DNA of 64,000 bases from Brachypodium distachyon (taxonomy: Eukaryota; Streptophyta; Magnoliopsida; Poales; Poaceae): the NCBI RefSeq assembly GCF_000005505.3, contig NC_016135.3, positions 24,088,613-24,152,612 on the forward strand, given 5' to 3'. Positions 1 to 10,969 of this stretch are shown here, piece by piece. The position numbers were made by a program, and so were the translations under genes. Positions within the stretch are counted from its first letter, which is position 1, and each line of letters opens with the position of its first letter. The notes beneath the pieces were generated by a model, which worked only from the letters and a program-made list of their open reading frames with translations, had not been told where the DNA came from and ran no database searches.

Positions 1-355
1 CCAACCACAGCCTGCCATCTACTCCCAGGTCCCTCTCCTCGCCCCTTCTTACTAAACTTTGTTTTTAGCGCAAGGTCAGAAGTGTTATTTACTGTGCAGT
101 GTTCGTCTGACAGCAGTGGACAGCGCCACATGTGGTCATTATTCCACTGTTCCAGTGTTTTTCTGCCAATGGCTTAATGGGATGTGGCTTACGTTTTAGC
201 ACTTGAAATTGAGACATCTGAGCGATTTTTAAGCAAGTTTGCGGACTTTCTGATGCTGGCTTGAAAACAAAATTCACGTGTAGTTTAGCTTCTTTGGTTA
301 GAATTTTTTCGTGCTAGATTAATGAAATTACAAATGGGAAGCCCTCCATTGTTCA
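1..355. other. left edge, upstream of first gene
   Basis: No gene recognised. The sequence is AT-rich from about 60 onward. In the frame of the following gene a TGA lies at 323-325, so coding sequence of that exon cannot extend further left without a splice. This stretch is either the 5' UTR or an intron of the following gene. Confidence 0.4.
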
Positions 356-2500
356 ATGGAACTTCTGGTGGAAAGACCCAAAGATGCGACTTTTGCGAGA
401 GGTGTTCTTTTTCATGGACACCTTCATGATTTACGTTTGTCTGATATCAAGCAATTTCAGGATGCACAGTGTGGCGATATGCTATCAGGATCTCTTACTG
501 AGTCATCAAAAAAGCGCAGGGGGCGCCGCCCTGCAGTTCTAATGGAACCACGCAAAGAAGCTGATAGGCCTGTGTTGACACCCAATGGTACACAGTAAGT
601 ATTTCCCCTGTTTTTATGTTTATTAATGGTTCGAGCGCTTATACATTCTAATCTTCATGTCCGTGCTAATTTAATGTGTAACCAGCAACTGGAGTGTGCA
701 ACCGCCATGTCCTAAGGTATCAAATACCCTGTCCCTTCTTATCAAGCAGAACTATCCTGGAACCTATGTATCAGTGGATACCGATGGAAAACCCTGTGAG
801 CTTGTGGTTCACTATTGGCACCAATATTCTTCAGCCGTAAAGGCTACTGTGTTGGATGAATTCCTTGTGAGTAACTTATCAGGACATCTCGGTCTACCTT
901 TTGCTCACTGTGAGGTTTGTAAATGATGAATACCTTTCATTTGCATACTGCAGAAACGATACAAGTGGCCCCCTGCCCAGGAAGAGGAGTGCCAAAAGAT
1001 CTTTGACCGCAGAGCAGTTAGACAATTAGTTAACCTCTTTTGCTACGAGAAGCAAAGGGTTAGAGAGGAGTTGGCAGCAAAAAATTCCAAAAGAACTTCT
1101 AAAGTCGGTGGGGCCAGTGGTGAAATGGCATTAGCAACTGGAGATGAATTCGTTGTGTTGATTGAGCCCGATGATCCGCAAAATTGGAAACCATTTGTTC
1201 CTGATTGGATGCAACCCACATGGTGGGAAATGTTGTGTGACCATTGGGCCAAAGACGAATTTATGAAGGTGTCTTACCAAAAAAGAAAGAATCGTAATGC
1301 AGGAAACCACCCCTGTAATACTGCAGGCTCGCGAAGCATAGCAATACATCAGGACCTTATGGTTAGAACTAAGAATGCAATTTCTGGTTGTTGACACTTT
1401 CAGAATGTATTGATGATTCTGGTAGATGAACTGTTCACATTTGTTCTATTTTTTCAGGATACCAAGTATCAACATACTGAGAAGGCCAGGGATACTCTGC
1501 GAGACCTCCATCCTGTGCAGGAGCAGGTGGGGAGCTCGAAGCGTGGGATGTACTACGATACTCCTGTTGTCAGCAAGAAGGCCCAGATTGATTCATCGTC
1601 AAAATCCTCCCCAGATTGTTTCAGCAAACAGGTACAACATCCAAAGTTCACACAGGAACAGGTGCAGCAGATGATTCATCAAGCTCTAGAAGGACTGAAT
1701 AAAACTTGGGAGAAGAAGTTTCTGTCCTTGGAGCAAAACATACGCAGAACATCGTCCTCGTCACACATGGTTCCCGTCGTAAGCAAAAACAACTGATGAT
1801 TTAATTCATTTAATTAGGGATGATATATTTATTATTTACGTCATATCCATTTTCAGAGTGCTAAGGGGTCAGTGGTGGCTGTTACGCGGGACAAGGAATG
1901 CCAGCTTGCACGCCAGGTAATAATGAATCTTAAGCCATGTCTGTATGTCTTTACGCAGATGTGTACTGCACCTGAATTGTTCATATAATTTGCCAGTGCT
2001 CCAGTTTCTGAGGCTAGTTTCCTGTCTTGTTCATATAATTGTGCGTATTCTGCCCAACTGTTTCTGAGGCTAGCACAATACCGTACATTGCTACGATGAA
2101 AATAAATTAAATTCATACCGGACCATCTATATACCATACATGCTCAGACACTTGCGTTTGTGCAAATTCAAACATGTTTTGTGGCCCAAAGGGGAACCGA
2201 TCGGCCACCGCAAATGGAAATCTTTAAGTTTCTGAGATGACTGCTAGCGTGTGCTCTTTTTTTTTGGGTGGCATGATGGCTGCTAGCATGCGGGAAGTTT
2301 GAATTCTGGCTCGCATGGTCTCCGAGTCATTTTTCTGTCATCATCCATGCCGCTGCCCCGTTTTTTTCCAGTCGGAGGAGAAAACAAAAACTGACACGTT
2401 CACGCCTGATGCTTTGCAGGATACGTTAGATTCGGTGGAGGCAGAGGAAGATCCAGCTGCTAGAGACGAAGACGAGGACCAGGATGATCATTGGAGTTGA
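356..2500 (+). CDS. En/Spm-type transposase-domain protein (Transposase_24-like)
   Basis: Six exons join in frame: 356-594, 686-866, 954-1361, 1458-1778, 1857-1916 and 2372-2500, giving about 445 residues with GT-AG introns. The middle holds the pattern of the plant Ptta/En/Spm 'Transposase_24' family: a KRYKWP-type stretch, a WxxM..W segment (QPTWWEMLCDHWAKDEF) and a K.RN.....N..GS.S block. A coiled, Gln/Glu-rich segment follows (exon 4), and the C-terminus is strongly acidic (EDEDQDDHW). In grasses this domain occurs in CACTA transposons and in many host genes derived from them. No CACTA termini or TNP2 transposase are visible nearby. The intact spliced frame therefore suggests a free-standing, possibly domesticated gene, or the end of an element that begins outside the window. 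The start at 356 is the first ATG after an in-frame stop; an upstream exon is possible. The family call is by eye. Confidence 0.6.
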
Positions 2501-3089
2501 GCCAGCGTAGTACTAGTTTGCTGTGGCTATTCAAAGTTCAACCCCCCCAGAACAGGTGCATTTTATTTGCACGGGAGCAGAAGCAAGCAGCCCTGCATGT
2601 AGTAGATCAGGGAGGGTGTAACTGTAAATCATGTGTACATATTGCAACTGAACCCTGTTCTCTGTAGTGTCTTCTCGTGCCTTCATTCCAGAGATCGCGT
2701 CTCCGCGCAGTTTTCATTCAGCCGGTGCCTTGGCGGGGGCGTAGAACTTGCGCAATCCCGTGTTCCGGTGTTCGCCATAGGGCGTCTCTGGTCTGGGCGT
2801 GGCCGCGTGGTACGGAGGGAGGAGTACACGGAAAGCGGCCAAGTTTTGTTTTAGCGCGTAGGCAGGCGTGGCGTTCGCTTTACCGCCGGCCACCCACGGC
2901 ACGCGGGAACGGTCGAGGACAGCTGAGCTGAGAGCAAAAGGGAAGCAGCGCGGCGCACGCCACCTGCGCGTGCCCACGCGCTGGCTCCTTGGCCCGTGGG
3001 TAACGTGAGTGACGCTGCAACCGCCCCCCGGTTTCCTTGCATCCGCTCGCTCGCGTTTGCGGCGCTGCGCGAGTCCTGTTGTTTTATAC
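2501..3089. other. 3' UTR and GC-rich intergenic DNA
   Basis: The 3' UTR of the transposase-domain gene probably runs to about 2680. From 2700 to 3060 the sequence is GC-rich, and the open frames on both strands look like composition artefacts. No gene recognised. Confidence 0.4.
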
Positions 3090-3092
3090 TGA

Positions 3093-3501
3093 CAGCGTGT
3101 TTGATTGGGGGGAAATCAGACTAGGGAATGGGATATGAGAGCATACGAGACTTGACAACCCTGTTTGTTAAGCGGCTATGGGAGTTTAGAAGAGTAGAGG
3201 AAAGGGAATTAAGAAGGTAAACTTCCGCATATCTCTTCCCTGGGGTCCTCCTGGTAATTCAACTTAGGTAAGGGAATTGACGTTGGTTTTCACGTTCCAC
3301 AATTGGTGGCAACAAAATTTCCGCGCCTAAACCCACCAAGCAAACGATGGAAAGCAGCCATCTCCTAAACTACCGTTCCTAATTCTCACCCCCACACCAA
3401 TTAAGGGAATAGGACTAAATATCAACTTCCCATGACTAATCCTCCATCAAACTCTCATCAATAAACTCCCAATCCCCTCCCTGCCTTTGTCAAACACGCT
3501 G
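3093..3501. mobile_element. MITE with 12-bp terminal inverted repeats
   Basis: The left end reads CAGCGTGTTTGA (3093-3104) and the right end is its exact reverse complement (3490-3501). The trinucleotide TGA flanks both ends (3090-3092 and 3502-3504) and looks like a 3-bp target-site duplication. The 409-bp interior has no coding capacity. Size, inverted ends and 3-bp duplication fit a non-autonomous DNA transposon of the PIF/Harbinger or CACTA superfamily. The GTGTTTG-type terminus resembles Harbinger MITEs, but the usual target there is TWA, so the superfamily is unsettled. Confidence 0.65.
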
Positions 3502-3504
3502 TGA

Positions 3505-5051
3505 TAGAATATTATTTTGAGCTGTCGATCGTTACGCTTGTTTTTAAGATTTGATTAGTTGGTTGGTTCCTAGGTAGGAGACGAGGTATCCTGGACAGCT
3601 GGACTGCAGGCTCCGTGTCCGGCCGCTTCGTCGTGAAACGGCTTTCATTTTTTTTAATTTTTTGCACAGTCCAGTACGCGAATATATAGACGACCCTCTC
3701 CGTCTTGAAAAGGTAGTGAGAGCTCGCTTCCGCTTTCCATTACGTTTTTACCCTGACGCTTAACAACTCCAAACTGGAGTGTACTACTGCGACGACGTTG
3801 TTGGGTCGCATACCGAAATTCACACACACAGGCCGAATCTCAACCGATTCGATCGGTCGGTGGCTTAAGCATGCCGCCGCCGATCTCATCTCACAAGAGT
3901 GAGGTGAGAGGTGAGGAGGGGAACCCGTCGTCGTGTGGGCGGTTGCAGAGTGTTGAAAGAGACCCCGTCGGTGTAAAAGCCGTGGTCAGACAAAAAGCGA
4001 ATCGAGTCCGCGAGCCGGCTGGAGCGGGAGCGCGCGGAAAGCCAGACAAGGAAAGGAAGCAGCAACGTCGCGGGTCCCGCGCGACGCGCCGGCCGCCGAT
4101 GCCCGCGCGCGCGACTAAAATAAGCAGAAGCAACGGATATCCACCCCCAACCTGCAGGCCGCCGCACACGCGTGTGGAACGAGGAAACCCCACCACCACC
4201 CTCGTCCCGCCGCCCGCGCGTCGCGCTCGTCCCCATCTGGGGACTGGGGGCATCTGCTAGCTGGCCTCCTGGCCAGATGACATGTGGACGCGGTTAACGG
4301 TGGGGGCAGGGCAGGGCGTGCGCGCGAGGAGCCCGACAACGGACGGTGCTGCGGCGGTGTGGGAAAACTGCGAGAGATCTGCGGGGTGCCAGGTTCTGCC
4401 GACCATGTTTTACAGCGATGTTTATACGAGGATTACACTACTACAGGCATCTACATCCACGCTTACTATGTCGATCGAGTGGTACATCAGCGTGCATGCG
4501 GATTCGTATCTGGTACAAAGATGCTCGTGTACGCAGGCGCCAATCGTTTGGAATTTTGTAGAAAACACGTCGCACGCCAAATTCTCCTTTATTTTTTCTC
4601 TCCCCCGATCCCAAATTCTCCGAATCTTGACTAGCGACCGGATGGCTATGGCGACTGAAAGCCCCAATGGGCAATTAAAAGCACCCAACTTTATAGGCGA
4701 ATGACTGATACATACACAGAAACCTGAGACAACATTCATACACACAAATCTGACAAATTTCAATCCGTACACGATTGATCAACTCATATATCGAAGGTTT
4801 GTGCGGCAACATCACTGTCGTCGTGTTCAAGTCAAGAGAGGCGACGAGGAAATATTGACACAAAGGGGAGACTAAGGGTTTCATAAGAAATGTGGAGTAT
4901 GAAAAAAATAAAGGCTGCCTTTGATATTTCCACGCCTATTCGTCCCCGGGGACCTAAAACAGAAAATATTTTGAGTTCAAAAGACTAATACGTACGCAAA
5001 AGAAAAGCCTGGAGATCCAACGTTGAAGCCACGTGGCAAATTCGAACTAAA
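3505..5051. other. intergenic, no gene recognised
   Basis: GC-rich DNA (3850-4400) grades into AT-rich DNA (4550-5050). Several long open frames overlap on both strands at 3870-4340, as expected for CpG-rich sequence without stops, and none resembles a known protein. Confidence 0.35.
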
Positions 5052-5888
5052 TCTCTAGTACTTATAAAGTCACCAACATATTCATCCCAACGTCCACCCC
5101 ACTAAACGTACACGAAATACTAATAGTCCCACAATCAGACTCACTAAACATGGATTACTTGTTAATTGTGTGCGCTTAGTGATTACCTGTTGAGGTTGAA
5201 ATTCCACCCCGCAGGAGAATCTTTCAGCCCCCACCCGAACCGTTTTTTCTTCCTTTTCTCCTCACCCCAGCCATCCTCCAACGCGCCTCCTCCTCCACCC
5301 TCCCCCTGCGGCTGCCGACTCCTCCACACCCCCGCTGCCTCCTCCTCCTCCTCCCTTCCCTTGTGGCCGGCCTCCTCCTCCTCCTCCTCCTTCCTTCCCC
5401 TGTGGCCGGCCTCCTCCTTCTCCTCCCTTCCCCTGCCGCTGCCTCCACCCCCACGGCCCGCCTTTGACCCCGCCATACAGCCCGCCCCCACCCCTCCTCC
5501 TCCTTCCCTTCACCTGAAGCCGTCGCTGCCTCCTTCCCTTCCCCTGCGCCCGCCGCGGCCTCCTACCCCCGCGGCCCGCCTCTGCCCAGCCCCCCTCGCG
5601 CGCGCATCAAGCACCAGGATCCAGGTATAATTCCGTCCCTGCACACTATGTGCTCGATGAAATGTATGTGTAAATTTTCTTACTGTCTCTACATGAGGCG
5701 TGACTAATTATGTAAGTAGCTGATGCTGTCCTCCCAGAATCGTGCCGCCGCCGATCGCCAGACAAGATGAGGTGAAGCAGGGACAAGGAGAGACAATCCC
5801 AGGGGTACTCTTTGGAGAATTTCTGCTAAATGCTTCAATCATGTTGTGACAGATGAGGTGAAGCAGGAAATGGCTGAATGTAAAAGTG

Positions 5889-6369
5889 ACATGAATTCAT
5901 ATAGACTTTCTAGAGCTCGTTTCTGGAAGGAGGTTATGGATTTCTACGAAACATTCGTTGTTGGATCTTGTGGTTGTGTGTTGTCATCAGATGTTCCTTC
6001 AGCTTGACTCTGTTACAGCAAATGAGAGCCTCGAGATGACTATCCTCACTGTTTGTGGAGACAGTGTTCTAAAACTGCAGAAGGATGCTCGTGTTGAGGT
6101 TCGCTCATAAAAAAGATGTATTTGCTTAGCTTTTGGTTGGCTTGGATGAGTTTTAAAAGAAAAATATGTCCTTTTAAATGCACAACTGTATTCATCTCAC
6201 ACGTAGTCAAAATGTTTGTTCTCTTTCAGATATTGCAAAGGCTTGTGAACTGTCTTGATCGTTGTGCATTACGGACAGGATCCCTTCCTATTCAAACTGT
6301 TGGTCTTCTACCATTGCACTGCAGCAGATTTTCACTGGGCTGTTTGCAGATGATGTTTTCTCTATGCAG
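5889..6369 (+). pseudogene. captured MON2-like gene fragment, frameshifted
   Basis: Two exon-like pieces, up to 6098 and 6230-6369, translate to a segment resembling the C-terminal HEAT-repeat part of plant MON2-type (Golgi/endosome trafficking scaffold) proteins. The first contains FWKEVMDFYETFVVGSCG and the second CLDRCALRTGSLPIQTVGLL then HCSRFSLGCLQ. GT-AG boundaries are kept (GAG|GTTCGC at 6098; CAG|ATATTG at 6230; AG|GTACAC at 6369). In the first piece the frame shifts near 6000: one frame ends SSDVPSA-stop, and the homologous continuation (LDSVTANESLEMTILT) lies in another frame. The piece sits inside the Helitron and lacks the rest of the roughly 1,600-residue protein, so it is a non-functional captured fragment. 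The MON2 identification is from memory of the family. Confidence 0.6.
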
Positions 6370-6639
6370 GTACACAACAATTTATCTTATTCATTCGCTT
6401 GCATGCATTGTTTGCAATTATGCTTCACAGTCCTTGCTTACGCCAGCTACCAAAGTGATTGTACATATAGAACGATATTGAGGGTCTGTCCTGCTTCCAG
6501 GTCTGCTACTCTACTTACATGGTTGAACAATATCATATTTGTAGATTATCATTTGCAGCTTTACTTTACACCACAGTGCTTATACTAAAGTTGTGCTTGA
6601 GGGACAGTTGCTCTAGATAGGTGCTATACTGCTATTTCA

Positions 6640-6831
6640 ATGTTCAACATAGGCCTTCTAATTCTATGCATCATGGAGCTCATGCCCGAGGACCTGGCCC
6701 CGTTGCTCGACCTCCACGATCACGACTTGAGAACAGAGATGGACCAGGTGGCCACATATTTTTGGGAGTGCTGTCAGCACGGAGAAAAGATGTATGTAAC
6801 TCACTTAAGTCTGCTACTGAAGAATCAATAG
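6640..6831 (+). pseudogene. unidentified exon-like fragment in Helitron
   Basis: An open stretch with ordinary protein-like composition (IMELMPEDLAPLLDLHDHDL, then EMDQVATYFWECCQHGE). I do not recognise the source gene. It lies in the Helitron between the MON2 fragment and another exon-like piece, so it is probably a further captured fragment or a continuation of a captured gene. Confidence 0.3.
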
Positions 6832-7391
6832 AGATCTAAGCTCTGACTATATGCGGCCTTAAATCACCATTAGAAATGCTTTAGGATTTCTAAAAAAAAC
6901 GGGTGGAGCCAATTAGTATTATGAATGGGGTATGCTACGAAATTATACAATGAAACTCTACCAGCACTTGTATTAAAATAGCATATAAAGGAGAAAATGG
7001 TCTATTTCATTTCTTCTCATCTGTCTGTGATTCACTTATTCTTATTTTGGGACAAAATTATTTTATTTGTTTTGATGATGGCTTCGTATTGATAATTATG
7101 CAACTATGAGACAAGAATGACAACTATAAAACAACAAGCACATCACTCTGGATCGCTGGAAAAGATGAATTACAGATAGGTAACTACAATATATATTGCC
7201 ATATTGGAATGCACTTGGAGTTGAATTCCTTGTCATTTCAGTTACTTGATTGTTGACACTTTGCTGACAGAAAGTTATGCATGCCAGCTATACATGCAGG
7301 ACTGTTTTTAAACTACCTAATTCCACAGTTGCTTTGTTCGCTCAAAATGTTATTCTGTGTCATCTCAACTGATCCTCTTATTCTTGACCAT

Positions 7392-7596
7392 CAGGTCACT
7401 CATTTTGGAAGCAGAGAAAGCTGCAGATGCTCTTGAGACTGTTGCTGCAACAAACCCTTTTGCTCAAGCATCACTTATGGCGTTGGTGATGAACAGCCAC
7501 CAGAAAATTGTGGTGAGCATACATCAGAGGACTCAGCTGTATCGGAACCACACAACTATGACTCTGAGCTGTTTTGTGCCACAGAAATTCAATTAG
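7392..7596 (+). pseudogene. unidentified exon-like fragment in Helitron
   Basis: Follows a good acceptor (ACCATCAG) and reads SLILEAEKAADALETVAATN then PFAQASLMALVMNSHQKIV, an alanine-rich helical segment. The source gene was not recognised. It is interpreted as a captured exon because of its position inside the Helitron and the acceptor in front. Confidence 0.3.
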
Positions 7597-8354
7597 CTCG
7601 GCCGTAGCATTGTGAAATCATGTGTTGGTTTTGCTATGTATCTGCCGTAGAATTATTATTTTTAGTTTTGCTGGATGAGGTGATAGCTGACTAGTATGGT
7701 TGTTTTTTTTTAGCCTGGAAATCAATCCATACAAAATGTTTTTCGAACTCATGCTATTAAGTACACTTTTGGTGTTTAGAGTTGGTGTAAAATGTTTCTG
7801 GCTCACATTGGCATATTTCTTTGCAGGAATATGGATGGGTTAAACAAGGGATGACATAGATGTTTGTTTCTGGTACTGACATAAATGGTTAGGAGATTTA
7901 GACATCTAATAACTGGAAATATCGTTGTACTAGGATATATTATTGGCAATGGTGGGTTGGGAATTTGAAATGCTTGTCATTGTTTCCCATCCCGAGTCAA
8001 GTAGGGCAGACTACTTACTTTTAAAATGTGGTCCTACTAGAGTACAATCGTAGTTTGAGCGGAGTGTAATTCAAGGTTTGGGTTCAGGTTATGCAACTTC
8101 TTGGAAATTCGGCTGTAAACCTTAATCATGTATCCTTGTTGGTTTAGATTTGATGATTTTGAATATTGTTTATGTTCGAATGTGATTGATTCGACTCAAG
8201 TGTGTTAGGATGCATGTTAGTCATGATGGTTCAGATTTGATGATATTATCAAAAAAATGTGGGCATTTTTGGAGACCCAACTTTAGCATCTTGGGTTAAA
8301 AATAAGATCGACAATTTTTTTTGTAGAAAGACAAGTCATCATATAAAAAAGGTA

Positions 8355-8441
8355 CTCCCTCCGATCCATATGTGTTGTAAATTTTATACTAACTTAAACA
8401 AAAAGTTGTACTAAATCTGAGGTACTTTGAATCGGAGGGAG
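8355..8441. mobile_element. Stowaway MITE (Tc1/mariner)
   Basis: An 87-bp element with ends CTCCCTCCGATcC and the inverted ATCGGAGGGAG, flanked by TA on both sides (8353-8354 and 8442-8443). Size, termini and the TA duplication match the Stowaway MITEs common in grasses. It is inserted inside the Helitron, about 25 bp before its 3' hairpin. Confidence 0.8.
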
Positions 8442-8495
8442 TAGACATCAAGTCACGTATTGTGCAAACGTGCGTTGCACGTGCAAACTCACTAG

Positions 8496-10140
8496 TCATC
8501 CACTAATCACACAATTAACAAGTTGAAGTACCACTTCATCCCATTCTACATACGTGGTACTAAACTACAAATTCGGTTGGTGTTATTACTTCATCTCAAA
8601 GGAGCCGAATACCGTACCAGACAGAAACACCGTGATTCTAATTTGCCGGTTAATTAGCCTCGCGGGGAATTAACAGGGGCTGTGCTGCTAGACGACGGAG
8701 CACGTACGTTCGAAACTTCGAGGCCACGCAATTAACTACTCCACCCTGGGCCGCCGGCACAGGGCAGGCAGAGAGAGAGAGAGAGAAAAGAACAGCGAGA
8801 CAAAATTCCACGCCGGCTTTCGTATTCACCGTCCGAACTGATCCGGCTGCTGCGGTGCGTGACTTGGCCGGTCCATTTCGGTAGCACGTCGCCCAATACT
8901 ATACGGCGCAAATCCCCCTGCGGATCTCCCCTCCTGGCCCGCCCGCCCGCCCGCCGCCGTGCCAGGCAAGGAAGGCGCGCTGCAGCTGCGCCCCTCCCGA
9001 GAAGTAAAATAACTTTGCTGGCGCGATCCATCGAGGTCCCCACACGTCGCGCCTCGCCCGGCACCGCGGGCCACGCGGCTCGCCGCGAGACCAGTCCGCC
9101 CATCGATCCCGCGGGACGAGGACGGGCCGTACAAGGGACAGGGGAAAGGGAGGGGGCTCGGTTCTGGTGTGGCAGGCGGCGGCGCGAGGGAGCTGATCGA
9201 GCGTGACTCGTGCGCGCACGTCTGCTGCCGAGTGGAAAATCGCGACGGGTTTGGTTTGGGTCTGATTTGCTTTTGCATGCTCCGGTTGTTCCGTGCGCGT
9301 CGTCGGGTGGTAGTGGAGAGCAATCAGGGTGGGCGGCGGCAAGTTATGGCTCCACGGACGGCGCTAGCTAGCTGTGCCGTTGTTGTTGTCGTCGTCGTCT
9401 GGCGGCACGGAACTGCCTGCCGAATCGCGCGCACTGGCGCGCACGGCACCACACCGGCCGGATCACTTTTGCGCTTGCCCCCTGACGTGAAAAACACACG
9501 AGCGATCACTGCTGCCTGCCACCGCAGTGGATCGACAGCAAAGCTAAAAACCCGCACCGGTGGAAGAAGCAATCTGAACGTACGTACTGGTCTGGTAACA
9601 CCTTTCCTGCGTTCGTTCGATCGATCGATCGATCCGTGGTAAAACGAGTTTCGCCGGCCCGTGAACCTCTAGGCATAAAGCTAGGCTAAGTCCATTTGTT
9701 CCAGAACGGAAACGGTTCGTGGTGCGTGCCGAACGGACCGACGCATCCAAGGAGGGAAGCAGAACGTGATCTGGACAGACTCATGCGCGATTGCCATTTT
9801 TTACGCTCATCCAAAAGCAAACAAGGACGTACGAGAAGAAACGGCACCGCACCGACGGAAGTGACAGAACCGGCCGGGGCACGCACGGGCACGGGTTAAC
9901 CAAACCAACAACACTGCACAGTACGGAGCACTCACTGACGGACCAAGCAGCAGCAGCAACCCAACCAACCACACGTCCACACCGCACCTGCACTGCACAC
10001 CAAATACACCATGAAGGAATCGGACGGGAAAAAAACATAGAGGAAAAGAAGCGGAAATATTAGCGGAGGAACAAACGGCGGAAGGCCCCGATGGCTGTGG
10101 GTCAAACCTCCCCTCCCGCTGGCCCCTCCACACCTCCCGC
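8496..10140. other. intergenic, upstream region of the ERF gene
   Basis: A short GA run lies at 8770-8788 and a (GATC)n run at 9623-9635. From 8860 to 9900 the DNA is GC-rich with overlapping open frames on both strands and no recognisable protein. It probably contains the promoter of the ERF gene downstream. Confidence 0.35.
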
Positions 10141-10146
10141 CCCCGC

Positions 10147-10154
10147 TATTAATA
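10147..10154 (+). promoter_or_regulatory. TATA-like box of ERF gene
   Basis: TATTAATA in an otherwise C-rich stretch, about 170 bp before the ATG at 10319. The position is reasonable for a core promoter with a 5' UTR of about 140 bp. Confidence 0.4.
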
Positions 10155-10318
10155 CACCCCCCCATTTCCCTTTCCTCATCCCCCTCCCACTCCAAACCCA
10201 ACCAAACCAGGCAACGCAAAGCGCGAGCGCAACCACGCCGCACCGGACGACGACAACAGCAACCGGGCTGCGGGTCCAACACTTGGCGTTTCCACGAGCG
10301 CGCGCGCCCTTCGTCGAC

Positions 10319-10969
10319 ATGGCTCCCAAGAACGCGCTCCCCGTGGCCGCCGCCGCCGCCGACGGCGGCGTGGAGCCGAGGTTCCGCGGGGTGCGGAAGC
10401 GGCCGTGGGGCAGGTACGCGGCGGAGATCCGCGACCCGGCCAGGAAGGCGCGCGTGTGGCTCGGCACCTTCGACACCGCCGAGGCCGCGGCGCGCGCCTA
10501 CGACGCCGCCGCGCTCCACTACCGCGGGCCGAAAGCCAAGACCAACTTCCCCGTCGCCGCCGGCTTCGCGCACATCCAGGCCCCCCTGCCGCCGCCCAAG
10601 GCGCTGGCCGTCAGCCCGAGCAGCAGCACGGTCGAGTCGTCCTCCCGGGACACGCCCGCGGCTGTTGCTGCCCCGGTTGCCCCTCCGCCGGCGCTCGATC
10701 TGAGCCTGGCGATGCCGGCCATGGTGGCGGCGCAGCCCTTCCTGTTCCTCGACCCCAGGGTCGCGGTGACCGTGGCCGTCGCGGCGCCTGCGCTGGCGCC
10801 CGTGCCTCGCCGGCCAGCTGCTGCGGCGGCGGTCAACGAGAAGAAGAAGGCGGTGTCCCGCGAGGAAGAGCAGAGCGACACGGGGTCGTCGTCATCCGTG
10901 GTGGACGCCTCGCCGGCCGTCGGCATCGGGTTCGACCTGAACCTGCCGCCGCCGGCCGACCTGGCCTAG
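10319..10969 (+). CDS. AP2/ERF transcription factor, EAR-motif repressor (ERF3/4-like, class VIII)
   Basis: A single exon of 216 residues. The AP2/ERF domain covers about residues 21-79 ([20 protein letters not shown], ...[18 protein letters not shown]...). Ala and Asp in the AAEIRD block are the GCC-box-binding ERF type rather than DREB. The C-terminus carries DLNLPP (206-211), the EAR motif that recruits TOPLESS-type co-repressors, so the protein should repress GCC-box genes in the nucleus, as known for ERF3/ERF4-type factors. The middle is low-complexity Ala/Pro/Ser. I chose the ATG at 10319 because the AP2 domain follows shortly after. An upstream in-frame ATG at 10091 lies before the TATA-like box and would add 76 low-complexity residues. 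Very GC-rich, intronless structure is normal for grass ERF genes. Confidence 0.93.
   Translation: MAPKNALPVAAAAADGGVEPRFRGVRKRPWGRYAAEIRDPARKARVWLGTFDTAEAAARAYDAAALHYRGPKAKTNFPVAAGFAHIQAPLPPPKALAVSPSSSTVESSSRDTPAAVAAPVAPPPALDLSLAMPAMVAAQPFLFLDPRVAVTVAVAAPALAPVPRRPAAAAAVNEKKKAVSREEEQSDTGSSSSVVDASPAVGIGFDLNLPPPADLA

Larger units (their letters stand above)
5052..8495 (+). mobile_element. Helitron, non-autonomous, gene-fragment carrying
   Basis: The left end is TCTCTAGTACTTATAAAG (from 5052), matching the usual plant Helitron 5' start, preceded by A. The right end has the GC-rich hairpin ACGTGC-GTT-GCACGT (8469-8483), then 9 bases, then CTAG (8492-8495), followed by T. An element lying between A and T, with no target duplication and a hairpin about 10 bases before CTRR, is the Helitron signature. 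No Rep/helicase is present, so it is non-autonomous. It contains a CT-rich leader (5220-5600), a frameshifted MON2 fragment (5889-6369), further exon-like pieces (6640-6831, 7392-7596) and a Stowaway MITE close to the 3' end. Exon-intron structure is kept in the captured pieces, as is typical of Helitron capture from genomic DNA. Confidence 0.75.

Noticed and set aside
2633..4340. Several overlapping open frames on both strands in GC-rich DNA
   Set aside because: They overlap in many frames, have Arg/Pro/Ala-rich composition and match nothing recognisable; stop-poor composition explains them.
5166..5630. Pro/Ser-rich open frame and opposite Gly/Arg/Glu-rich frames
   Set aside because: They arise from a CCT/CTC low-complexity run at the start of the Helitron; no splice-consistent continuation into a protein was seen.
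8732..9900. Long open frames upstream of the ERF gene
   Set aside because: Promoter-region GC bias; the frames conflict with each other and lack family resemblance.
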